From NCBI RefSeq assembly GCF_041449215.1, contig NZ_JBGNFV010000001.1:5659001-5723000 (forward strand): a stretch of DNA of 64,000 nt, written 5' to 3'. Positions 17,635 through 25,796 of this stretch are shown in pieces. This DNA is from Roseivirga sp. BDSF3-8 (GTDB taxonomy: Bacteria > Bacteroidota > Bacteroidia > Cytophagales > Cyclobacteriaceae). The stretch's first letter is position 1; each line of letters opens with the position of its first letter. Made by a program: the position numbers and the translations under genes. The notes beneath the pieces were generated by a model that did no database searches, had not been told where the DNA came from, and saw only the letters and a list, made by a program, of their open reading frames with translations.

Positions 17635-19038
17635 TTAAACCAACTTTCCCTCAAAAGCCCGCTGCAGTATGCTCCGGCGCAGGTTTTTGCTCTTGAGCAG
17701 GGCGGTGCGCGTAGCAGCCTCCAGTTGCTCTACTACAGACAAGCGCTCTTCCAGTTCGTTGACGATCTGGGTTTGTTCTTTAATATCAATCAAAGGTATA
17801 GGTAATTCTCTACACGTTGATACTTTGACATTATATTGTCCAGCCGTAGCCTTAGAAGTATTTTCGAGCCATGTAATAGTATGCAGGTCTTGCATGTAGT
17901 AAGACAGCCACTTTGAGGAAACGAAATCATTAGGCCTATACCGAACTATTGCCTGGTTAATATTCCATTCTTTAAATTGATCTGTAGCAATTGACACTTT
18001 GCCGAGCGGAGGTCCAACAATGTTTATCAGAACATCACCAGGTTCAGTTATTGACCTCTTTAGCTTTTCTTTATGAATATCATCTGGAATGAAATAGGGG
18101 TCTTTTTTAAAGTTAAGGGTGCCATCAAATTTCAGATTGTAAACTTTAAGAAAAGGAATCTCACCATCACCAGGACTAAGAAAGTTAGCCTTTGGAGTAT
18201 AACCATTATCTATATCATCTATTAACTCATTAGCTCTCACCCATTCCCAACCCTCAGGAATTTCCGGAAGGGCAGCTCTTTCTTCGGGGGTGAGGGGGGG
18301 CAGGGTTTTGGGGGCTTTGGATTTGGTGGGTTTGCGGCCGGGTTTGCCTGCCTCTTCCCATTGGGTCAGGGCCTGCTGCCAGTCGTGTATGGCTTGCTGG
18401 TGGTGGGCCTTGCGGGCTTGGGCTATCTGCTGCAGAAGCTGGCTGGCGGGTGCGGGCGGGTTGTCCCTGCGCCAGTCGGCGGTGAGGGCACCGCTAAAGG
18501 CCTGGCGCAGCAGGCTCTGGCGGTAGCGCTGCAGGCGGCGCAGGTTGCGCTCCATACCGGCCTCGGCATGGTCCAGCTCGCTAAACAGGGCCTCGATCTT
18601 TTCTACAATTTGTTTTTGAACAGTGGGATGGGGAATACCTACCTCAATGTCATAGGCATCATTTCTATTTAAGCCTGGAATAGCGGTCGAACGATCGTAA
18701 TTATCTAATCTGAGACTTATAAGAAGAAAATAAATAAATTTTAAGACGTATTTGTCCTTCGGTTGAACAAAATAAGTAGTATCTATTGGCCAGTAGGCTT
18801 TATCAGTATAGTGCACTACTCCAGCTGATCCCTTTCTCCCAACGATTACCCCAGGTCCATCAAGCAAATGTTCATCATGTCTACCAACTATACCATTTGA
18901 TCCAAAAACAGAAAATTCGCCATCTTGATTCCTAACTCTTTTGGGTAGGCTTTTTCCATACTCAAGCTCTATCACCCGCCCTAAAGTAGTCCACTCCCAC
19001 CCCTCGGGCAGTTCCTTTTTTGTTGTGTTGTTTTCCAT
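17635..19038 (-). CDS. hsdS: Type I restriction-modification system specificity subunit
   Basis: A 467-residue protein with two target-recognition domains (residues ~8-165 starting LPEGWEWTTLGRV, and ~265-420 starting IPEGWEWVRANEL). Each is followed by a helical spacer (LRRLQRYRQSLLRQAFSGALT and the C-terminal LRRSILQRAFEGKLV). The spacer also contains a Pro/Lys/Ala-rich insertion. The repeated design is that of HsdS, which reads a split target with one half per domain. It starts three bases after the hsdR stop. No inverted repeats or second hsdS allele that would allow shuffling are visible. Confidence 0.93.
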   Translation of the reverse strand: MENNTTKKELPEGWEWTTLGRVIELEYGKSLPKRVRNQDGEFSVFGSNGIVGRHDEHLLDGPGVIVGRKGSAGVVHYTDKAYWPIDTTYFVQPKDKYVLKFIYFLLISLRLDNYDRSTAIPGLNRNDAYDIEVGIPHPTVQKQIVEKIEALFSELDHAEAGMERNLRRLQRYRQSLLRQAFSGALTADWRRDNPPAPASQLLQQIAQARKAHHQQAIHDWQQALTQWEEAGKPGRKPTKSKAPKTLPPLTPEERAALPEIPEGWEWVRANELIDDIDNGYTPKANFLSPGDGEIPFLKVYNLKFDGTLNFKKDPYFIPDDIHKEKLKRSITEPGDVLINIVGPPLGKVSIATDQFKEWNINQAIVRYRPNDFVSSKWLSYYMQDLHTITWLENTSKATAGQYNVKVSTCRELPIPLIDIKEQTQIVNELEERLSVVEQLEAATRTALLKSKNLRRSILQRAFEGKLV

Positions 19039-19041
19039 TTA

Positions 19042-21807
19042 TCAGGCCACGAGTTCTTCGTTCAGTTCTGCAAGAATAGCAGTGTATTGCTCACCAAACA
19101 AGGAATAAAAGCGGTTGAGGCCACCATTATCATTAAAAGGGTGGAGATCCAGGTCTTCCATCTCTACATGAAAGCTGGTGGCAATGTGGTCGCGCAGCAT
19201 CTGCAGCCACTCCACCTGCTCAGGGGTAAACTGGGTGGCCCCGGCATTTTGCTTAAATATCCATTCTTTGAATTTTTTGCGCACCAGGTCTCCGTAGGGT
19301 GTGAGGCTGGCATCGAGGCCTACGATATGGCGCACCAGGCTTACCAGGGCGGTCAGGTCATTGAAGGGGCGGCTGGTGTTGCGGGTATTTTCGAGGCGTG
19401 CCCAGGCATCGTATACGCGGGTGGGCATCAGGTCGGGCCTGTCGGCCTTCAGGCGGTTAAACAGCTCTTCTACCAGGTCTGCGCGCAGGCTTTGCCGCCG
19501 CCGGGGCATGCTGTAGAGGACCTTAAGGGCGGTTATTTCATCGCGATTTTGCTCTATATACGCCCTGAAGTCCTGCGTGAGGCGTTTGCTGCGGGCGCCT
19601 TCATCCTGCCGGTGGCCGACGTATAGTACCTTATCAAGGTTTACGGTATCTATGGTTTGCTCTATTAGCTGCTTTACTTTAACGAGGTAGTCTACTGTGG
19701 AGCCGGTCACTATGCGGCCTACTTGCTTTTCGAGTTCTCGCCGGGCCTGGTCTTCCATAGCGGGGGGTACGGTGCCCTGGCCACCCTGTGCGCGGTAGTC
19801 TTCTTCTGCTTTTTGGGCTATGGTGTCGGGGTCGGTGGCATCCTTCAGGCGGTTCATAAGCTCCTGCAGGCTCACGCCTCCGGTAACTTCAATAAATCCC
19901 TTGTGGTCTTCACTGGTCATTTGCTTATCCAGACGGCTGAGGCGGCTTACGGCGGTGCTGTAGAGTTCGTCGCCGGTTTTGCCGACCATCACCTGCTCCA
20001 GCACCTGCTTCAGGCTGAGGCCTTTTTGTACGTTGAGCTGGCGGCTGTCGGTCTTGTGGCTTTCCAGTACGCCGACGGCATCTACTATCACAAAGTGGGT
20101 TTTGGCGGTGGTAGCCTTATCGCTTACTTTGCGCAGGTCGTCAAAGCTCAGGGTACGGGTACCGCGGCCCTTCATCTGCTCAAAGTAGGTACGGCTGCGC
20201 ACATCGCGCATGAAGAGGAGGCATTCGAGGGGCTTTATGTCTGTGCCCGTGGCGATCATGTCTACCGTTACGGCTATGCGGGGGTAGTACTCATTACGGA
20301 AGGCGCTCAGTACGGTCTTGGGGTCTTCCTGGCTGCGGTAGGTGACCTTTTTACAAAATTCGTTGCCCTCGCCAAACTCTTCGCGTACGAGTTCAATGAT
20401 GTCTTCGGCATGGCTGTCGCTTTTGGCAAAGATGAGGGTTTTGGGTACCTGGCTCTGCCGGTCGGGAAATAGTGTGGGCAGGGCATGGCGAAAGGTGCGC
20501 AGTACGTGCCGTATCTGGCTTTTGTTTACGACCTTTTTGTCCAGGTCCCGGCCACTGTAGTTTTCGTCTTCATCCAGTTGCTCCCAGCGCTGTTTGCGGG
20601 TCAGTTTTTCGCGCTTATACACCTTTTCACCGGCTTCTATTGCGGCCCCTCCGGTGGTAATAGCGGTGCGGATCAGGTACTCTTCATAGTCTACGTTTAC
20701 GCCGTCTATTACGGCCTGCTCATAGGTGTAGTCGCTTACCACATTTTCATTAAAGTAGGCATAGGTACGGTTGTCGGGCGTGGCGGTAAGGCCTACCTGG
20801 TAGGCATCAAAGTAGTCGAGCACCTGTCGCCAGTCATTGTATATGCTGCGGTGGCACTCGTCTATCACTATGGCATCAAAAAACTCCACGGGCACGCGGG
20901 GGTTGTACACCACGGTCTGCTTTGTGCCGGTTTCGGCAGGGGTGGCCTCATCGGCCTCCTCGGCTATTTCCTTACCGGTAAGCATGCTGTACAGGCGCTG
21001 TATGGTGCTTATGACGACCTGGGTGCCCTGGGGTATGGCACTACTGCGCAGCCGCTGCATGCTGTACAGTTCGGTAAAGGTGCGGTTATCGTCGGTAGGC
21101 ATAAAGCGGGCAAACTCCTGCTCGGCCTGCTCGCCGAGGTTGCGGGTATCTACTAAAAAGAGTACGCGCCGGGCTTTGGCAAACTTGAGCAGGCGGTATA
21201 TGGCGGTAATGGCGGTAAAGGTCTTGCCTGCCCCGGTGGCCATCTGGATCAGGGCGCGGGGCTTATCTTCTTTGAGGCTCTGCTCCAGGTTGGTAATGGC
21301 TTCAAACTGGCAGTGCCTCAGACCCTCGGGGTGCAGCGGGGGCAGTAGTTGCATATTGGCGCGCAGGCTGTTACCGACCTGCAGTTGCCGCTTCATAGTG
21401 TCCGGTCTATGAAAGGAAAACACCTCGCGGCTACGGGGCCTGGGGTCGCCCATGTCGCGAAAGCGGGTAAGCACACCAGTGCTTTCATAGATAAAACGCA
21501 TGGCCTGCCCCTCGTAGTGCTTTATGCCCTGGCTGGCATACTCGCCGCTCTGCTCTTCTACGGTACTCAGCCTTACGCCTTCTTCCTCGCGCTTGGCCTC
21601 TATTATGCCGACAGGATCACCGTCTACCCACAGCACATAGTCTGCGGTACCATTTGGTGTCTGGTACTCGCGCAGGGCCACGCCTAATCCAGCAAAGCGG
21701 TCAAACTCGTTTTTGCTCTGTACGGCCCAGCCTGCATCGATCAGCATCCTGTCTATCTTATCACGGGCTATCTGCTCAGGGTCCTGGTTAAGGCGTTGGT
21801 TAGCCAT
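19042..21807 (-). CDS. hsdR: Type I restriction-modification system restriction subunit
   Basis: A 921-residue ATP-dependent translocase/nuclease. N-terminal PD-(D/E)xK nuclease with Asp56 in GTADYVLW and Glu70-x-Lys72 in IIEAKREE; Walker A MATGAGKT (189-196); DECH box in VIDECHRSIYNDW; GLTATPDN motif III; helicase C-terminal motifs (GRGTRTL); and an EcoEI-type C-terminal domain. It is the first gene of the leftward operon. Length and domains fit the EcoKI/EcoAI-like HsdR family. All key residues are intact. Confidence 0.94.
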   Translation of the reverse strand: MANQRLNQDPEQIARDKIDRMLIDAGWAVQSKNEFDRFAGLGVALREYQTPNGTADYVLWVDGDPVGIIEAKREEEGVRLSTVEEQSGEYASQGIKHYEGQAMRFIYESTGVLTRFRDMGDPRPRSREVFSFHRPDTMKRQLQVGNSLRANMQLLPPLHPEGLRHCQFEAITNLEQSLKEDKPRALIQMATGAGKTFTAITAIYRLLKFAKARRVLFLVDTRNLGEQAEQEFARFMPTDDNRTFTELYSMQRLRSSAIPQGTQVVISTIQRLYSMLTGKEIAEEADEATPAETGTKQTVVYNPRVPVEFFDAIVIDECHRSIYNDWRQVLDYFDAYQVGLTATPDNRTYAYFNENVVSDYTYEQAVIDGVNVDYEEYLIRTAITTGGAAIEAGEKVYKREKLTRKQRWEQLDEDENYSGRDLDKKVVNKSQIRHVLRTFRHALPTLFPDRQSQVPKTLIFAKSDSHAEDIIELVREEFGEGNEFCKKVTYRSQEDPKTVLSAFRNEYYPRIAVTVDMIATGTDIKPLECLLFMRDVRSRTYFEQMKGRGTRTLSFDDLRKVSDKATTAKTHFVIVDAVGVLESHKTDSRQLNVQKGLSLKQVLEQVMVGKTGDELYSTAVSRLSRLDKQMTSEDHKGFIEVTGGVSLQELMNRLKDATDPDTIAQKAEEDYRAQGGQGTVPPAMEDQARRELEKQVGRIVTGSTVDYLVKVKQLIEQTIDTVNLDKVLYVGHRQDEGARSKRLTQDFRAYIEQNRDEITALKVLYSMPRRRQSLRADLVEELFNRLKADRPDLMPTRVYDAWARLENTRNTSRPFNDLTALVSLVRHIVGLDASLTPYGDLVRKKFKEWIFKQNAGATQFTPEQVEWLQMLRDHIATSFHVEMEDLDLHPFNDNGGLNRFYSLFGEQYTAILAELNEELVA

Positions 21808-21937
21808 AGGTTCCGGGTATTTTGCTACTAAATAGTCTTTCTTTCCAATGCGAATATAATAATAATGATTGAATGAGATGATGATGGAATGAATGGATGA
21901 GTGAATGGTGTATAGGCGCGATTTATCGTGTCTTATA

Positions 21938-22140
21938 TTATACAGTATGCTTAGGAAGATGGACTACTTTTAGCCCTTTATTGATAAGCCTGGTGAAGTT
22001 GTACAGGTCTACATCATCATAGTGGTCAGAGAACATCTCTTTTCTGAATAAGTAGCCCTCCGGCGGAAAATCATCGTATACTTTATACTTTTCTGCCAGT
22101 ACCCAAAGCTGACGGTCCACTTGCAAAGGTTTTTTTTCCT
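21938..22140 (-). pseudogene. Truncated gene remnant cut by the right repeat boundary
   Basis: A leftward open frame of ~67 codons ends at 21938 and stays open up to the start of the direct repeat at 22141, where it enters antisense repeat sequence. The peptide (PLQVDRQLWVLAEKYKVY..., ending VVHLPKHTV) has normal protein composition and is probably the 3' end of a gene whose 5' part was lost when the repeat junction formed. I do not recognise the family. An ATG at 22165 inside the repeat could by chance drive it. Confidence 0.5.
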
Positions 22141-22586
22141 GCCTGGCAGTTTCTTCCGTTTTCAATGGTTACTCTTCGGCCTTCCGCTGGCAGTAGCCAT
22201 GGTGGGGAGTGTGGTATACCTGATCCGTACGACGGACGTGAATATAAAGCCTTTCCTTATCGGGCTATTTGTGTTCTTCTGCGGTGCGGTAGGCCTGGAA
22301 GGCCTTGGAGGGGTCATAGACCCTAATCACTTCAACTATCACGTATGGATGGTGGGGGCTGAGGAGACGGTGGAGCTTATCGGTGTGTACCTGATTTTTA
22401 TAAGTCAGCTTAAGTGGCTGAAGAAGCATTCACCTATAGGTGTTTCAGGGGTGTAGGACGAGAGGGTTGAGTGATTGAGTAACAGAATAATAGAGTTACT
22501 GAGTTTTGAGTGGTGAGTTATTAGTTTTTAGTTGGAAAGTTTCGGGTTGGAGTGTCAGGCCTTATTACCTGAACTTATCAAAGTAG
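22141..22586 (+). repeat. Right copy of the 0.45 kb direct repeat
   Basis: It matches 9662-10106 (offset 12,479 bases, then 12,481 after a 2-base difference). After the repeat, the minus-strand frame still reads IDLTYFDKFR and stop, homologous to the end of the Mrr-like protein (VDLNYFDKFR), but the DNA upstream of it has diverged. It thus carries a relic of a different Mrr-like allele. Confidence 0.95.
22142..22456 (+). pseudogene. 3' fragment of the six-helix membrane-protein gene
   Basis: This encodes the last ~104 residues of the protein at 9165-9977 (from GSFFRFQWLLFG to the stop). The protein is identical until the last few codons, where the ending is GVSGV instead of GISGA. The 5' two thirds are missing, and the upstream sequence is unrelated. 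It is a duplication remnant without its first three helices. Confidence 0.9.
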
Positions 22587-22994
22587 GTAAGGTCTATGAA
22601 TGAATGATAGAGATTTATTGAATTACCTAGTTATTAGTTAACGGATACAGGCTGTTATCACTACCCATACGGTATTAAAATTCAATTATGCCGACAGCCA
22701 TATCTATTTGCAAAGGTGTTGATTAGTCTCTAAAACGGAATAGCTGATTTTGTATTCTAAGTTCAGTAAACCGCGAAGTTCAACTTCGAGGTAATGATAG
22801 GAACGAGGCACAGCCTCGCACCAGGTAGCGTAGACATTTGGCTTTAGTGCCAGCTTCCGGTGGAATGATCATCACATTTTTATATCTACCTTTTTTTATC
22901 TGCCCGTTGGGTGCGACCCCAGCTTGAATACAAGTCCAATCCCTGAAGACATTTTCATTGCCATATTGATTGAACTCCTCCGTTTTTGTATTCT
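22587..22994. other. Non-coding stretch with a REP-like palindrome pair
   Basis: No gene seen. Two near-adjacent palindromes lie at 22774-22788 (CGAAGTT-C-AACTTCG) and 22804-22818 (CGAGGC-ACA-GCCTCG), in a setting of about 70 bases of moderate GC within AT-rich DNA. The arrangement resembles repetitive extragenic palindromes. The remainder shows nothing I can name. Confidence 0.55.
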
Positions 22995-23459
22995 CTATGC
23001 CTCTGTAATGTCAGGATAGTTTTTCTGCACCCATTCCTGAATACGGTCAAACCCTTTAAAATTATGACTTATGCGAATCACCTTAAACTCTTTCGTATCC
23101 GGATACAGAATCAGAGATTTATTATACCCCTGATAATAGCTTTTCTTTATCTTATACCCCTTTATCTTGTCCAGGGGGATTTGACGAACAGGCCTTAATC
23201 CGTATTTGGATACTTTCCTTTGATTAATGATTACCTTACTTTTTACATTATCCACAATAATGGCTGTCAGGAGCCCTGCCATAAATATCCAGATGATAGA
23301 ATGTATTATGATATCTATCGTGTCAAAGAAAGGACTCGGCATTATCATTAACAGATAACCTAAAACAAAAGGTGTTATCGATATCACCCCTACCACTATA
23401 AAGGATTTCTTATACCTGAATTCCCCCTTTTTAAACCCTCGGCGAACTGATTTCTTCAC
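22995..23459 (-). CDS. Two-helix membrane protein with PH-like cytosolic domain
   Basis: A 154-residue protein. Basic N-terminus, two helices (~22-42 and ~50-70), then a soluble domain of ~80 residues with VIINQRKVSKYGLRPVRQIPLDKIKGYKIKKSYYQ, the pattern of bacterial PH-like (YcxB/YdbS-type) domains. Families of this layout are widespread and mostly uncharacterised. It is a lone leftward gene just outside the duplicated segment. Confidence 0.65.
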   Translation of the reverse strand: MKKSVRRGFKKGEFRYKKSFIVVGVISITPFVLGYLLMIMPSPFFDTIDIIIHSIIWIFMAGLLTAIIVDNVKSKVIINQRKVSKYGLRPVRQIPLDKIKGYKIKKSYYQGYNKSLILYPDTKEFKVIRISHNFKGFDRIQEWVQKNYPDITEA

Positions 23460-23765
23460 AAGCTATACACTGCAAATTTAAAGCAACCTACAAAAAACCT
23501 GTCATCATTGATACATAGGAGTATGAGAGGGTATTATCAACATTACCCTTTGCTTTTGCAAGGCAGTAGTCGGAGGCTTATATAAATCTTTATCACAAGA
23601 TGTAGAATCGTGATAGCTAAGTAACTATCGACGAAGGGATCAATCACCGCTACCTAGCCCCCTAGGAATGAGAATTATTCATTAACAGTGAGGAAATTTC
23701 GTAGGGCCACTGCATGAATCCACTTCCTTACTCAACACACGCCAACTCTAGTCAGGAAAAAATTT

Positions 23766-23789
23766 TTAGTTCTGTAATTGCAGAACTAA
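23766..23789. promoter_or_regulatory. Operator-like palindrome before the efflux regulator gene
   Basis: TTAGTTCTG (23766-23774) and CAGAACTAA (23781-23789) form perfect 9-bp arms around a 6-bp spacer. It lies 37 bases before the likely start codon of the MarR/GbsR-type gene. The same arrangement recurs before tolC at 24316-24339, which suggests that the regulator binds both. Confidence 0.7.
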
Positions 23790-23826
23790 ATAGACTTTTG
23801 TATCGTTGTATCTCCAAACAGCAACT

Positions 23827-24300
23827 ATGTCTGACGCAATAAACTTAACGGAAGAACAAAGAACACTGGTGGAACGCCTGGGGGTGATGCACGAGAAGGG
23901 TGGGCTACAGCCTGCGGCTTCACGGGTGCTGGGCCTGTTGCTGGTAGCTCCTGAGACTGAGCTTTCTTTCGATCAAATCAGGGAGACTCTGAACCTGAGT
24001 AAAAGTGCGGCCAGCAATGCCATTAACTTCCTGCTGACGACGGGTAAGGTGGATTATGTAACGCGGCCGGGTGAAAGAAAGCGCTACTTTAAAAGTAAGG
24101 TGGCTTTCTGGAAGGAGAATATCCGGGAGAAATTCCGTGGCTTTGGGGAGGCTGCTGACCTTATGGAGGAGGCTCTTCACACGCGGCCATCAACTACTCC
24201 TGAGTTTAACAGGAGCCTGGAGGAGGTTATCGACTTCATCCGTTTTCTGAATGATGAGCTCCCCGGCTTGTACGCTAAATGGGAGCAGAAAAGGGAGTAA
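23827..24300 (+). CDS. GbsR/MarR-family transcriptional regulator of the efflux operon
   Basis: About 157 residues from the ATG at 23827 (an upstream ATG at 23806 adds seven residues but lies closer to the operator). Winged helix-turn-helix at ~30-95: LLVAPETELSFDQIRETLNLSKSAASNAINFLLTTGKVDYVTRPGERKRYF is the typical GbsR-type recognition helix and wing. A C-terminal helical region (LEEVIDFIRFLNDELP) should mediate dimerisation. It is transcribed in the same direction as the tolC-MFP-RND genes and most likely represses itself and them through the two matching palindromes. Confidence 0.88.
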   Translation: MSDAINLTEEQRTLVERLGVMHEKGGLQPAASRVLGLLLVAPETELSFDQIRETLNLSKSAASNAINFLLTTGKVDYVTRPGERKRYFKSKVAFWKENIREKFRGFGEAADLMEEALHTRPSTTPEFNRSLEEVIDFIRFLNDELPGLYAKWEQKRE

Positions 24301-24315
24301 AAAAATTTTACTCTA

Positions 24316-24339
24316 TTGGTTCTTTTAAAACAGAACTAA
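24316..24339. promoter_or_regulatory. Second operator-like palindrome, before tolC
   Basis: TTGGTTCTT (24316-24324), a 6-bp spacer, and CAGAACTAA (24331-24339). The right arm is identical to that at 23781-23789 and the left arm differs at two positions, with the same spacing. It lies between the regulator stop and the tolC start. Confidence 0.62.
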
Positions 24340-24372
24340 CTACTTATGAAAACTTTATTCGAAACTATATAC

Positions 24373-25782
24373 ATGAAGAAGCTATTAATTGCTTTCTCTA
24401 TCATAGCCGGCACCGTCTGCCCGTTGGCGGGTTTTGCGCAGGTGGAAGGGGCTAATGGAGGAGGCGCTGATTCGGGTACGGCCAAGGAAAGCGACTCTCT
24501 GCCTCTTATGCAGCCTACTCTCACTCTGAAGGAGGCACTGAACTATGCCCTTGAGAATAATACGAGCATGCAAAAATCGCTGCTGGACAAGAAGCAGGCT
24601 GAGTACCAGATCAATGAGGTAAGGGGCAGCGGACTCCCCCAGGTAAATGGTACGGGGCAGTTGCAGCATTTTCCTAACCTTCCCACGCAGTTGCTACCGG
24701 GAGAGATCATCGGGCAGCCGGGGACGCAGGTGCCGGTGCAGTTTGGTAGTGCCTATACGATGAGCGGGGGGGTACAGGTGACGCAGTTGCTTTACAGCCA
24801 GTCTTTCCTTACGGGCCTGAAGGCTGCCAGGTCTTCCCGGGAGCTGTATGAAATGCTCCGCATACAGACTGAGGAAGAGGTAATATACCAGGTAGCAGGG
24901 GCCTTTTACCAGACGCTGGAGGTGCAGGCGCAGATAGAGGCTTTGGAGAGCAACCTGGACAAACTGGAGCAGGTGGAAGGGCTGATGAGGATCCAGTATG
25001 AGAATGACCTGGTAACTAAAACGGACTATAACAGGCTCAGGGTGAATAAAGCGAACCTTACTACGCAGTTGCAATCACTGAAAACAGTAGAAGAACAGTC
25101 TAAAAACTTTCTGAAACTCCTTGCGGGCTACCCTATGGATACTGACATCACGCTTGAAGAGGGTGAAAGGCTGGAATCTGTCTCACTGGATAAATTGCAG
25201 TGGGAAGCTGTGACGCCTACTTCGATCAGGTTACTGGATAAGCAGACGGAATTGAATGAACTGAATAAGAAGAATATACAGGCTGGCTACTACCCTACCC
25301 TATCGGCTTTTGGGCAGCAGACGTGGCAGGCGCAGCGGAATGAGTTTAACTTCTTTGATGGCAGCCACCCGTGGTTTCAGCAGACGGTGATAGGGCTCAC
25401 GCTGAATGTGCCGATCTTTGATGGCCTGCAAAGGCGAAGCCGGGTACAGCAGTCCAGAATAGATATAGAGAAGCTGGAGCTGGATAAGCTGCAGGCAGAA
25501 AGGGCTAATAGTGCAGCCTATGAAAACGCCCGCAAACAACTGATGAACAGCCTCAGCTCTGTGGAAGTGCAGGAGGAAAACCGGGCTCTGGCTGAGGAGG
25601 TACTGGGACAAACCCAGGAACTGTATAAGGAACAGGTAAGCAGCCTGAATGATCTCCTGGATGCGGAAACGGCACTGCGTGAAGCACAGATCAACTACTT
25701 CCGCGAGGTGCTGAAATTCAGAAAAGCAGAACTGGACCTGCTCAAAGCCCAGGGTCAATTAACGAAACTCCCCAACTTATAA
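24373..25782 (+). CDS. TolC family outer-membrane efflux protein
   Basis: About 469 residues from the ATG at 24373, which gives a clean signal peptide (MKKLLIAFSIIAGTVCPLAGFAQ region); the frame is open to 24346. Two outer-membrane-efflux repeats: LTLKEALNYALENNTSMQKS near the N-terminus and a matching long-helix repeat in the second half (RRSRVQQSRIDIEKLELD..., YKEQVSSLNDLLDAETALREAQINYF). Such proteins form the trimeric outer-membrane channel of tripartite pumps. It is the first structural gene of the efflux operon. Confidence 0.93.
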   Translation: MKKLLIAFSIIAGTVCPLAGFAQVEGANGGGADSGTAKESDSLPLMQPTLTLKEALNYALENNTSMQKSLLDKKQAEYQINEVRGSGLPQVNGTGQLQHFPNLPTQLLPGEIIGQPGTQVPVQFGSAYTMSGGVQVTQLLYSQSFLTGLKAARSSRELYEMLRIQTEEEVIYQVAGAFYQTLEVQAQIEALESNLDKLEQVEGLMRIQYENDLVTKTDYNRLRVNKANLTTQLQSLKTVEEQSKNFLKLLAGYPMDTDITLEEGERLESVSLDKLQWEAVTPTSIRLLDKQTELNELNKKNIQAGYYPTLSAFGQQTWQAQRNEFNFFDGSHPWFQQTVIGLTLNVPIFDGLQRRSRVQQSRIDIEKLELDKLQAERANSAAYENARKQLMNSLSSVEVQEENRALAEEVLGQTQELYKEQVSSLNDLLDAETALREAQINYFREVLKFRKAELDLLKAQGQLTKLPNL

Positions 25783-25796
25783 TCGCTCATATACTG

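Larger units (their letters stand above)
10084..21807 (-). other. Defence island: type I restriction cluster with embedded accessory genes
   Basis: All genes from 21807 down to 10084 run leftward: hsdR, hsdS, two paralogous membrane proteins, STAS-like, GHKL ATPase, STAS-like, PIN, hsdM and Mrr-like nuclease. Gaps are small except 16056-16442 and ~120 bases after hsdS. Direct repeats of 0.45 kb flank it and truncated gene pieces lie at the right edge, which points to acquisition or rearrangement by homologous recombination. No integrase or transposase is present. Confidence 0.85.

Noticed and set aside
17635-19038. Possible phase-variable hsdS shuffling
   Set aside because: No inverted repeats, second hsdS fragment or recombinase is present in or next to the operon.
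19723-21156. Long open frames antisense to hsdR (up to 249 residues)
   Set aside because: They overlap a clear HsdR coding frame and have low-complexity, Gly/Val/Leu-rich composition without motifs; they are shadows of GC-rich codon use.
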